Positions 43,008-50,684 of a stretch of 64,000 nucleotides of DNA are shown one piece after another. A model generated the notes under the pieces. It searched no databases and had not been told where the DNA came from. It saw nothing but the letters and a program-made list of their open reading frames with translations. Each line of letters opens with the position of its first letter. Position 1 is the stretch's first letter. The translations under genes and the position numbers were made by a program. This stretch comes from Magnetovibrio sp. PR-2 (lineage in GTDB: Bacteria > Pseudomonadota > Alphaproteobacteria > Rhodospirillales > Magnetovibrionaceae): NCBI RefSeq assembly GCF_036689815.1, contig NZ_JBAHUR010000006.1, positions 124,001 to 188,000 on the forward strand, read 5' to 3'.

Positions 43008-44168
43008 TTATGTCAGTTCACGCACAGAGCCGCCTTCAAGCCGGTGCGTGCAGTTGAGGCGACGGGCTTCAGTGTCCGCATCGCCGGTCTCATCTAAGGC
43101 GCTGATGGTGCGCCAACCCTCATCGCGAAGTTTTCGGGCCTCAGCGGCCGGAGTGTTCGCAGGCAGATAAACGCTGCCCTTTTGTTCGCCTGCGGGCAGA
43201 GCCTGCAAGACGGTATCCATAAACACAGTGAATCCTGTGGCACTTTCGGCGTTGCCGTTACCTTCGGATTCATAGTGACCGCCGCGGCCCAGTTCGCCTT
43301 TGGCAGCGCGGGCAAACAGCGCAAACGTCACGCCCGTGTGATATTCAAAACCCCGGATCTCCACCGGATCTACGGTCAGTTGAATGTTGGCGTTAGCGGT
43401 TTTCAGGCCTTCGACCACTGCGCTCAAATGCGTGCACAAATCGCGTGCGCTTGCGGGCAGGTCAATGGCGCTCAGTTTTTCCAAGGCCTGTTCGGCGGAG
43501 CCCACGGCTTCGATCATTCCCAACAAAGCCGTGGTGGCCGCATCGCCTAAGGTATCGCCCAAAGCCCCAACGGCGGCAGCGTCCTTGCGGTTTAAGGCGG
43601 TGAGCAAATCGCGCGATTGGTCTTTGGAAAGTTCCACATCGTCCAACACCAAGCCCGCCAAGGTGGGCAGGCCCAAATCGATGGACAGATTTTCCAAGCC
43701 AATGGCGTCCAAGGCTTCGACCGCCATCAAAATCACTTCGACGTCGGCCGCCGGGCCGGATGCGCCGATGAGCTCTGCACCCACTTGGCCGAATTGGCGT
43801 TCGGGGCGCAATTGCGATCCTTTGACGCGCACGACTTGTCCGGCGTAGGCCAGACGCAGCGGGCGGGGGGAATTGCTCATGCGCGAACCGGCGATGCGCG
43901 CCACTTGCAGCGTCATGTCGGGGCGCAGCGCCAACATGCGTTGGCTGACCGGGTCTTGGACGCGGAACGTTTGGTCCGCCATCGCCTGGCCGGGGCCGTG
44001 CAGCAGGTTTTCTTCAAACTCCATCATGGGCGGCTTCACACGGCCATAGCCCCACGCGTCAAAATGGGCAACCAGACGCTCTGCGGCGTCGGCTTCGCGG
44101 GCGGCTTCGGGCGGCAGGCCATCTTGCATGCCTGCGGGCAGCAGGGCCTTGTCGGTAATGTCGCTCAT
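43008..44168 (-). CDS. hisZ: ATP phosphoribosyltransferase regulatory subunit
   Basis: A 386-residue protein of the class II aminoacyl-tRNA synthetase-like fold without catalytic motifs, as in HisZ. LLPAGMQDGLPPEA and a motif-2-like MLALRPDMTLQVARIA are present, and EIRGFEYHTGVTFALFA is the late HisRS-like segment. HisZ binds short-form HisG and is needed for the first step of histidine synthesis; hisG is not in the window. ATG 44168 (MSDITDKAL) is preferred over the upstream frame extension to 44228, whose reading is basic and unlike the family. Confidence 0.92.
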   Translation of the reverse strand: MSDITDKALLPAGMQDGLPPEAAREADAAERLVAHFDAWGYGRVKPPMMEFEENLLHGPGQAMADQTFRVQDPVSQRMLALRPDMTLQVARIAGSRMSNSPRPLRLAYAGQVVRVKGSQLRPERQFGQVGAELIGASGPAADVEVILMAVEALDAIGLENLSIDLGLPTLAGLVLDDVELSKDQSRDLLTALNRKDAAAVGALGDTLGDAATTALLGMIEAVGSAEQALEKLSAIDLPASARDLCTHLSAVVEGLKTANANIQLTVDPVEIRGFEYHTGVTFALFARAAKGELGRGGHYESEGNGNAESATGFTVFMDTVLQALPAGEQKGSVYLPANTPAAEARKLRDEGWRTISALDETGDADTEARRLNCTHRLEGGSVRELT

Positions 44169-44390
44169 GGAATTCGGACTTTGTTCGGGTATCTGAAATC
44201 TTCTTCGAGACGTCCGGTGAGACGCCACTTCGGGTCAAATCGGACAAGAGACTGAGTAAGTAGCCGAAAACGCGCTTTTGGGCAAGTCCGCCAATGCCCT
44301 GTTCAGTAAGGAATGCTTAACGGGTTGGGGGTAAGACTCAGGGTTCTGTGCGTCCCGAGCGTGTGATTTTCGGGATTTAGCAAGGGATAG

Positions 44391-44531
44391 ATGAGCATGA
44401 ACACGCAGACAGTCGCAATTGAGCCTCAGGCCTCCAACACAATCACCCAAATGGTGACGTTGGGACTTTATGGCGTGGGCATTGGTGCGGGTGCGCTTTT
44501 TGGCGTTGCGGCGATTCTCCTGGTGGCTTAA
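44391..44531 (+). CDS. Small single-helix membrane protein (46 residues)
   Basis: ATG 44391 is preceded by AAGGGATAG and opens a 46-codon frame ending TAA 44529-44531. The product has a polar N-terminus of about 20 residues (MSMNTQTVAIEPQ) and a C-terminal glycine/alanine-rich transmembrane helix LGLYGVGIGAGALFGVAAI. Codon use looks genuine, and the frame sits alone in the gap between hisZ and the M1 peptidase gene. Function unknown. A start at the second ATG (44397) is equally possible. Confidence 0.5.
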   Translation: MSMNTQTVAIEPQASNTITQMVTLGLYGVGIGAGALFGVAAILLVA

Positions 44532-44545
44532 TCACCTGAAATTTA

Positions 44546-46468
44546 TCAAAATTTCCAAGTCAGTGGGCTTTGGGTGCTTTCCCAGGTGCCCTTGTCGATG
44601 GTTTTTCCCGATTTCATCACCACAAAACTGCGGCGTTTGTAGTGCGGCAAAACGCGACTGAGCGCTTTTAGGGCTTGAAGGTCTTCAGCTTCCACCGCCA
44701 AGACCGTCTGGTCGCCTTTGGTTTTAAAGGCCCAAGCCCGCGCGTCGCCTTTGGCGGCGATATCTGCGGGGGGCGCGCTCCAGTCTCTGGCTTTTAAGTG
44801 CGCCCGAACGTCGACAGCCGGACCGGAGACGATCAAGGTTTTGGCCTGATTGGGGTCCAACAGGCGCAGCCGGGTCTGAAGCAAACGCGCAGCAAGATTG
44901 AAAGCCCCGTCGCGCAATTCGCCGTCGCCCAAAGCCATCAGCTGGGTTTGGGCGTCGAGTGTAATGTCGCGCAGTATAGGTGGGGCTTCGCCGGGATGGA
45001 GCTTGCGAAAGATATCGCCGTTGGGGTCAATGGTGAGGGTGCTGACGGGCTTGAGCGTGCTCAGGCTGATGCTTTGAGTTTTTTTTCTCAAATTTACCGT
45101 TCGGCGCTGGTCGTCTAACTGCACGGTGAGGTCTAAGGGATAGGCCGGGCCGGGTTGGCGCTGTTCGATGGTGAAGGTGACGGACGTGTCCGTGCGTTGG
45201 GCGTCTTTTAAGACCAGATCCGGGGCACCTGTGCGTGAAATCCAAGCCTCAAAAAAAGCGTTAAGGTTTTGGCCGCTTTCGGCTTCAAACGCGGCTTGAA
45301 TATCGGACCAGTCGCCGATTTTGCGTTGGTTGTCTTGGTAAAACCGCTGCAAAGCCTTGGTAAAGGTCTCAGCGCCCAGCTGGGTTTTGAGCATGTGAAA
45401 CACGTAAGCGGTTTTGCCGTATCCCACCACTTGGGCGGCGTCGTGGATTTTGGATCGGAACGCCGAGATGGGCTTGTCGCGATCTGCGGGCAAGGCGGCG
45501 TAGTTTCTCAGCCACTCCATGCGCTTGGCCTTGCCGCCGCCGGGCTTGGCGGCTTCGGCCATGGCGTGGTCGGCTTGGTAGGTGGTGAGCCCCTCGGCCC
45601 AGTTGCCCGTGGCGTAATCGACGTCCACGGCGTTGCCCCACCAGTTGTGCACAATTTCGTGGGGCAGGGAGGTGTAGCGGATAAACGGCAGGGTCAGGAC
45701 ACGCTTGCCCATATAGGTCATGCCGGGCAGGCCCCAGCCGACGGGGGCGGGCCCAGAAATGATGGCGAACCCCGGATAGGGATAAGAGCCGATTTCATGG
45801 GCATAGTATTGAATATAGCGCGCGCTGTCTTTGAGATAGTCTTGCGCGAGCTTGGACAGTTCAGGATGGAAGTAGGTGCGGATCCGCACGCCGTCCGACA
45901 TCAGCTCGTCGACCTGGAACGGCCCCGTGATCAACATAGGCGCCGGGCTGAAACGGGTGATTTTGTACTGCGCCCGGTAGCCCTCAGCGTCCTCGTCTTC
46001 GGCTTCCAGTTTACCGGGCAGCACAAACGTTTGGCCCTTTGGGGTTTCCCCCGCAAGTTCCCACGTGGAAAGTTGGTCTTGTGGATGGGCCACCCAGCTT
46101 GGGTCAACAAAACCACCATCGCGGCTCAACCCTGCAAGGCCGAAGCCTTCGTAGGAGAGTTCCAGTGTGTGATTGCCAGGTTCGGCGAAGATGATGATCA
46201 TTTCTGCGCCATCACGGCTATAGGTGATGGGCACACCGTCCGACGTTGCACTGGAGATTTTGAGTTCGTCTGAGATATGCAAGACGACTTCGCCCGTTCC
46301 GGCAATCTCCAGGGTGTCACGAACCCGAAGGGATTTTTTGTCCGGATCGATTTTGAAGGCGACGGCGTGGTGCAAAACCTCGGCTGCGAAGGCCGGGGCC
46401 GGGGACAGGGCCAGGGAAAGCGCAACGGTCCAGAGCGCCAACGCGATGATCCTGCCGAGCGTGCGCAT
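44546..46468 (-). CDS. M1-type zinc aminopeptidase family protein, secreted
   Basis: A 640-residue protein with a signal peptide (cleavage likely after AFA at residue 28). The gluzincin site is HEIVHNWWGN (H270, E271, H274) with the third ligand probably E292 in GNWAEGL, 17 residues after H274, one shorter than classical M1 enzymes. No canonical GAMEN exopeptidase motif is seen; GPAPVGWGLPGMTY at about 239-252 lies where it should be. Roughly residues 390-640 are beta-rich. It is translationally coupled to the upstream ChaN-PDZ lipoprotein (stop and start share one base). The substrate is unknown; action is periplasmic. Confidence 0.78.
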   Translation of the reverse strand: MRTLGRIIALALWTVALSLALSPAPAFAAEVLHHAVAFKIDPDKKSLRVRDTLEIAGTGEVVLHISDELKISSATSDGVPITYSRDGAEMIIIFAEPGNHTLELSYEGFGLAGLSRDGGFVDPSWVAHPQDQLSTWELAGETPKGQTFVLPGKLEAEDEDAEGYRAQYKITRFSPAPMLITGPFQVDELMSDGVRIRTYFHPELSKLAQDYLKDSARYIQYYAHEIGSYPYPGFAIISGPAPVGWGLPGMTYMGKRVLTLPFIRYTSLPHEIVHNWWGNAVDVDYATGNWAEGLTTYQADHAMAEAAKPGGGKAKRMEWLRNYAALPADRDKPISAFRSKIHDAAQVVGYGKTAYVFHMLKTQLGAETFTKALQRFYQDNQRKIGDWSDIQAAFEAESGQNLNAFFEAWISRTGAPDLVLKDAQRTDTSVTFTIEQRQPGPAYPLDLTVQLDDQRRTVNLRKKTQSISLSTLKPVSTLTIDPNGDIFRKLHPGEAPPILRDITLDAQTQLMALGDGELRDGAFNLAARLLQTRLRLLDPNQAKTLIVSGPAVDVRAHLKARDWSAPPADIAAKGDARAWAFKTKGDQTVLAVEAEDLQALKALSRVLPHYKRRSFVVMKSGKTIDKGTWESTQSPLTWKF

Positions 46469-47739
46469 TAGTTATTCCCATGCACACTTTTGTGGGCGGC
46501 GTCTTGCTCAGCCAAAGTCGGGAAGCGGGCCATGATATCGAGCTCAGTCTTGTCGCGCTTGATCTTCAGCGGCAGAACGGTGCCGGGGCTCATGGACTTG
46601 ATGATCTCAACCAAATCACCGACTTTTTTGACCGGGGTTCCCGCAGCTTTGACAATGACGTCGCCTTTTTGAAGGCCGTGTTTCTGGGCGATGGATCCTT
46701 CGACCACGTCACCAATGAGCACCCCGTCGTCCGAACCTTCGATCATCACCCCCAGTTTGGGCTTAGGCCGGTTGAAGGCTTGTTTGGTGGGTTCGATGCC
46801 GAACACCGCATCGGCAGCGACGCGATCGCCACGTTGCAGATCGGAACATTTGCGCAGATCATCCCACGGCGTCAACACACCATAATTGGTGCGGCCCAAA
46901 TGATTGAGTTGTTCGGGAATGCCGAGGAAATGATCCATGTGTCCGCGCCCGACAATGGCGACGAATTGCGGGGTGCGGCCTTGGGTTTCGGCGGCTTTGA
47001 GCGCGCTGTCAGCGGCCTCGGCCATGGCGCGGTCCCAGGTGAGCTGCACGTCAACAAAGTTGGAAAACATTGGGTTGTCCAACGTCGGCGTTTTCGACGC
47101 GTCTTTGTCGTCGTGTCTGGTGTAAACGGCGGCCAACATATCGATATAGGGCTGAACGGCGGGCGCGGGATCACCGACACCTAAGCGTTCATCTTCAGGC
47201 ACATTTTTCCAGCCGTTGGCAGAGATTTTGCGGATCAATGTCCGGTCCACGTTCAGCGCCACCATGGGTATGGTGTTCATGCGCGCAAACTGGAACAGGG
47301 GCATGTAGTGGCCGATGTCGTACTTCCAGACGGTTTCCCAATCGGTGTCGCGGGCGAAGTCGTCTTCGTTAAGCTCTCCGGCGACCCATTTGTCCAGCAC
47401 GCCTTGGACCCGGCGGGGGAAACTTTCAAAGCCCAAAATCAGATCCGGGTTTTGCAGATAAAGCTGGGAAAGGGTCTGCATCTGCCAGCGGTGGTGATCG
47501 GCATATGTGTGGGTTTCGCCCAGCAGGACAAGGTCTCTGGTGCGCATCCGCTCGATCACAGTTTGGGTGGAGAGAGAGGTGCCCCGCGCTGGATCAAACC
47601 AAGTGCCTTGGGGCACACAGGCCGTGCCGCGCATGTCATCGGCAGCGCCCGCGAAGCTCGACGGTGTTTGGGCATTTACGACGCAGCCGGACAACGCCAA
47701 GCTGAGCGAGAGGCCTAGGCATACAGTTTTGAAGCTCAT
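46468..47739 (-). CDS. ChaN-family lipoprotein with C-terminal PDZ domain
   Basis: A 423-residue lipoprotein: the signal peptide ends in LALSGC with lipidated C19. The ChaN/Tiki-like domain begins at DLVLLGETHTYADHHRWQ and contains VAIVGRGHMDHFLG; in known ChaN proteins such residues bind heme or form a metallo-active site. From about residue 325 a PDZ domain is seen (GVLIGDVVEGSIAQKHGL and KGDVIVKAAGTPV). The gene's stop overlaps the M1-type peptidase start by one base (TAATG), so the PDZ protein and the peptidase probably work together in the periplasm. Confidence 0.78.
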   Translation of the reverse strand: MSFKTVCLGLSLSLALSGCVVNAQTPSSFAGAADDMRGTACVPQGTWFDPARGTSLSTQTVIERMRTRDLVLLGETHTYADHHRWQMQTLSQLYLQNPDLILGFESFPRRVQGVLDKWVAGELNEDDFARDTDWETVWKYDIGHYMPLFQFARMNTIPMVALNVDRTLIRKISANGWKNVPEDERLGVGDPAPAVQPYIDMLAAVYTRHDDKDASKTPTLDNPMFSNFVDVQLTWDRAMAEAADSALKAAETQGRTPQFVAIVGRGHMDHFLGIPEQLNHLGRTNYGVLTPWDDLRKCSDLQRGDRVAADAVFGIEPTKQAFNRPKPKLGVMIEGSDDGVLIGDVVEGSIAQKHGLQKGDVIVKAAGTPVKKVGDLVEIIKSMSPGTVLPLKIKRDKTELDIMARFPTLAEQDAAHKSVHGNN

Positions 47740-47858
47740 AGTCTTGAATCTAGCCGATAAAATGTGGCACGGCTATGGCGCGATTGCCTGAGACCCTATT
47801 GTCAGTCCGCGCTTCAATGGATAGGGTGCACGTCTTGAATTTTAGAGGAGAACCATCG

Positions 47859-49421
47859 GTGAGCAGATCCGGGCCTAACGGCGGCGCAATCGCTGCAGGC
47901 GACGTGCAAACGGCACAAGCCGGTGCGGACATTTTGAAGGCGGGCGGTAACGCGTATGACGCGGTTTTGGCAGCCTTGTTCGCGTCCACCATTGCCGAAC
48001 CGGTGTTGTCGAGCTTGGCAGGCGGTGGGTTCTTGTTGGCGGCCCCCCAATCCGGACTGGCAACGCTTTACGATTTTTTCGCCCACACACCGCTCCAAAA
48101 ACGCTCAGAAGTGGACTTTCACCCGGTTTTGGCCGATTTCGGCACGGTGACCCAGGAATTTCACATCGGCATGGGCTCCATCGCCACACCGGGCATCGTC
48201 AAAGGTGCGTTTGAAGTGCATCGCGAGCTGGGCCGTCTGCCCATGAGCGAAATTGTTCAGCCCGCCATAGATTTAGCCCGCCATGGTTTGGATTTGTCGC
48301 CGTTGCAGGCCTATATCTTCGAAATTGTCGAACCGATTTATATGTCGACGCCTGAATGCCGCCAACAGTATGCCAGCCCAAACAATTCCAATGCGCTCAT
48401 CGGTGCGGGCGAACGCATGACGGTTCCGGCCAAGGCGGATTTTTTGGATGTTTTGGCGCGCGAAGGCGACGACTTGTTTTATCGTGGCGAGGTGGCCGCT
48501 GCCGTCGCGTTGGATTGTGAGGACAAGGGCGGGCACTTGGACCGGGCGGACTTTGAAAATTACCAGGTCCTCAAACGCAAACCGCTGGTGGTCGACTATG
48601 GCCAGGCGCGCATCTTGACCAACCCGCCGCCATCTGTTGGGGGCATTTTGATCGCGTTTGCGCTGAATCTGTTAAAGGACACGGGCTTGGGTGGTCACGA
48701 ATTTGGTTCGTTTGCGCATCTTGACCAACTCGCCCAGGTGATGGCGTTGACCAATCAGGCGCGGGTGGAAAGCGGGCTTAATCAATGCCCAAAGGGGGGT
48801 GCAGAAAAGCTGTTGGATGCGGATTTCATCGAACGCTACCGCAGCGAAATTCTGGACGCGCCCAAAGCCCATCGCGGCACCACCCACATCAGTGTGATTG
48901 ACCGCGATGGCAACGCAGCGTCCCTGACCGTGTCGAACGGGGAGGGCTCTGGCTATATCGCCCCCCATACCGGCGTGGTGTTCAACAATATGTTGGGCGA
49001 AGAAGACATCAATCCCGAAGGTTTCCACCAATGGCCCCAAGACACACGCATGTCGTCCATGATGGCGCCAAGCTTGTTGCAACGCGAAGACGGCATGAGC
49101 CTCGCGCTGGGTTCTGGCGGCTCTAACCGCATCCGCACGGCGATTTTGCAAGTCTTGCTGGACGTTTTGGAATTTGGTCAACACATCGAAGAAGCCGTGA
49201 CGCGTCCGCGCATTCATTTTGAACGGGGCCTTTTGAACGTCGAATCCGGGTTTGACGAAGGGGTGGCTCACCAGCTGTCCCAAGCGTTTGAAAACTGCAA
49301 ACTATGGGACGGCCAAAACTTGTTCTTTGGCGGCGTGCACGCGGTTGAATACAACGCGCGGACGGGCACGCTGTCGGGCAGCGGCGATCAACGCCGTGGC
49401 GGCGCGGCCTTAGTCGTTTAG
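47859..49421 (+). CDS. Gamma-glutamyltransferase family protein
   Basis: A 520-residue Ntn-hydrolase. The catalytic Thr is likely the second Thr in RGTTHISVIDRDGNAAS, where autoprocessing would cut before the small subunit; LAGGGFLLAA and AGGNAYDAVLAALF are family segments. It lacks a signal peptide from the chosen start, unlike periplasmic GGT. GTG 47859 is preferred because AGAGGAG lies eight bases upstream; an ATG at 47775 is in frame but would place 28 atypical residues in front. It cleaves gamma-glutamyl bonds such as in glutathione, or a related substrate. Confidence 0.82.
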   Translation: MSRSGPNGGAIAAGDVQTAQAGADILKAGGNAYDAVLAALFASTIAEPVLSSLAGGGFLLAAPQSGLATLYDFFAHTPLQKRSEVDFHPVLADFGTVTQEFHIGMGSIATPGIVKGAFEVHRELGRLPMSEIVQPAIDLARHGLDLSPLQAYIFEIVEPIYMSTPECRQQYASPNNSNALIGAGERMTVPAKADFLDVLAREGDDLFYRGEVAAAVALDCEDKGGHLDRADFENYQVLKRKPLVVDYGQARILTNPPPSVGGILIAFALNLLKDTGLGGHEFGSFAHLDQLAQVMALTNQARVESGLNQCPKGGAEKLLDADFIERYRSEILDAPKAHRGTTHISVIDRDGNAASLTVSNGEGSGYIAPHTGVVFNNMLGEEDINPEGFHQWPQDTRMSSMMAPSLLQREDGMSLALGSGGSNRIRTAILQVLLDVLEFGQHIEEAVTRPRIHFERGLLNVESGFDEGVAHQLSQAFENCKLWDGQNLFFGGVHAVEYNARTGTLSGSGDQRRGGAALVV

Positions 49422-49708
49422 TCTGTGCCTAATAAGCGCTTGCGCAAATCCAGATAACGCACGGTGGCGTCGGCTTGGTCCATGCATTCGGACAACTGCT
49501 CACACGGCACACCTTCTTCGCAGGCCGCGCGTTGTTTCAGGGTTGCCAAGCCATGGGCCCGGCATATGGATTTTGCAAACGTACCTCTGAGTGAGTGTGT
49601 TTCTACACGCGGAGCACTTCCGTCCGGGCCTTCTTTGGGCCCGTGCGCATATCCCTCTGAACGGTTCTCGTCCTCTTGAGGCACGGCCTTATGGGCCGTT
49701 TTTGCCAT
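49418..49708 (-). CDS. Small hypothetical protein with four cysteines
   Basis: A 96-residue hydrophilic protein with GGAGGA eight bases before its ATG. The second half contains ICRAHGL, AACEEGVPCEQLSECMDQ: four Cys spaced as C-x15-C-x5-C-x5-C, which may bind metal or form disulfides. No family is recognised. Its stop overlaps the convergent gamma-glutamyltransferase stop by 4 bp. The good ribosome-binding site and the lack of an alternative frame support it as real. Confidence 0.55.
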   Translation of the reverse strand: MAKTAHKAVPQEDENRSEGYAHGPKEGPDGSAPRVETHSLRGTFAKSICRAHGLATLKQRAACEEGVPCEQLSECMDQADATVRYLDLRKRLLGTD

Positions 49709-49852
49709 GCTGTGTCCTCCAATAGTCCCGCAACGTGTTCTGTCGTGCGGGGTAGATTAATAAGACGTTGGCCTGAACTGCTCGTGAACAGGCGCATCTT
49801 GCTCACTGCGCGAGTCTGGTCGATAAAACTCAAAAATTAGTTAACTCTAGGA

Positions 49853-49882
49853 TTGGCGGCTAAATTGTCGTAAACCTATAAT
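49853..49882 (+). promoter_or_regulatory. Candidate promoter of the Crp/Fnr regulator
   Basis: TTGGCG at 49853-49858 and a perfect TATAAT at 49877-49882 are 18 bases apart. The predicted start of transcription, about 49889, falls on the upstream GTG that would otherwise extend the protein, which argues for the GTG at 49928 as the true start codon. Confidence 0.6.
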
Positions 49883-49927
49883 CAGAATGTGAGCGAACCT
49901 CGGAAGCCATTTAGGGAGGGCATACCG

Positions 49928-50614
49928 GTGAGCGATTCACTCAAAGACATCCGGCTCTTGTCCGAGTTGGATGAAAAAGAGTTAAGTGTTGTTGAGCGGA
50001 ATTGCGCCTGGAAGACCTATGGCGCGAACGAGCAGATCATTGACCAGTACTCCAACAGCCGCGACATCTTGTTCGTAGCCGATGGGCGTGTGCGGGTGGT
50101 GAACTATTCTGTTTCGGGGCGTGAAATCACCTTTAGCGATTTGGAAGCCGGAAGCCATTTTGGTGAGCTTGCAGCTATTGACGGTTTGCCGCGATCGGCC
50201 AGCGTCATGGCCTTGAAAGAGACGCGCATTGCAGCGCTCCCATCGGAACAGTTTCACCAAATCGTCTTGGACCACCCCGAAATTGCGTTGAAGCTGATGA
50301 AGCATCTGGCGCATTTGGTGCGCACGTCAACGACGCGCATCATGGACTTGTCCACCCTTGGGGCCAACAACCGTATTCACGCTGACCTTTTGCGTTTGGG
50401 CCGCAGCATAACTGAAGACGACATGACCGCGTCCATCAAACCCATTCCGGTTCATTCCGATGTGGCGTCGCGTGTCAGTACCACACGTGAAACCGTGGCG
50501 CGGGTCATGAACGACTTGGCGCGCAAAGGCATTGTGGAACGTCAGAAAGACGCTCTGGTGATTTTGGACATGGAGCGTTTGGAAGACATGGTCGAAGACG
50601 TGCGTGGGGACTGA
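49928..50614 (+). CDS. Crp/Fnr-family transcriptional regulator
   Basis: A 228-residue regulator. The cyclic-nucleotide-binding fold (about 5-120) contains FGELAAIDGLPRSASVMA, the phosphate-binding cassette with Arg-Ser as in cAMP-responsive members. The winged helix-turn-helix has SDVASRVSTTRETVARVMNDL, with recognition-helix residues R-E-T-V-R close to Crp. There is a single Cys, so it is not an Fnr iron-sulfur sensor. The start GTG 49928 is preceded by GGGAGGG and fits the promoter. Convergent with the chemotaxis gene, with a shared terminator between. Targets unknown. Confidence 0.88.
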   Translation: MSDSLKDIRLLSELDEKELSVVERNCAWKTYGANEQIIDQYSNSRDILFVADGRVRVVNYSVSGREITFSDLEAGSHFGELAAIDGLPRSASVMALKETRIAALPSEQFHQIVLDHPEIALKLMKHLAHLVRTSTTRIMDLSTLGANNRIHADLLRLGRSITEDDMTASIKPIPVHSDVASRVSTTRETVARVMNDLARKGIVERQKDALVILDMERLEDMVEDVRGD

Positions 50615-50637
50615 GGCTTCGCAATTGCGGACAACAA

Positions 50638-50665
50638 AAAAGGCCGGGACAATCCCCGGCCTTTT
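50638..50665. terminator. Bidirectional terminator between Crp/Fnr regulator and MCP gene
   Basis: AAAAGGCCGGG, a loop of about six bases, then CCCGGCCTTTT: 11-base arms ending in T runs on both strands, 24 bases after the regulator's stop and 20 bases after the converging MCP gene's stop. Confidence 0.88.
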
Positions 50666-50684
50666 GTCGTTTTGGTGTCCGCTT

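Noticed and set aside
45269-46273. A 334-codon open frame antisense to the M1-type peptidase
   Set aside because: The reading is low in complexity and lacks a start signal or domain, while the peptidase frame has signal peptide, zinc site and coupling to its neighbour.
49928-50614. Fnr-type oxygen sensor
   Set aside because: Only one cysteine is present, so the four-cysteine iron-sulfur cluster of Fnr is impossible.
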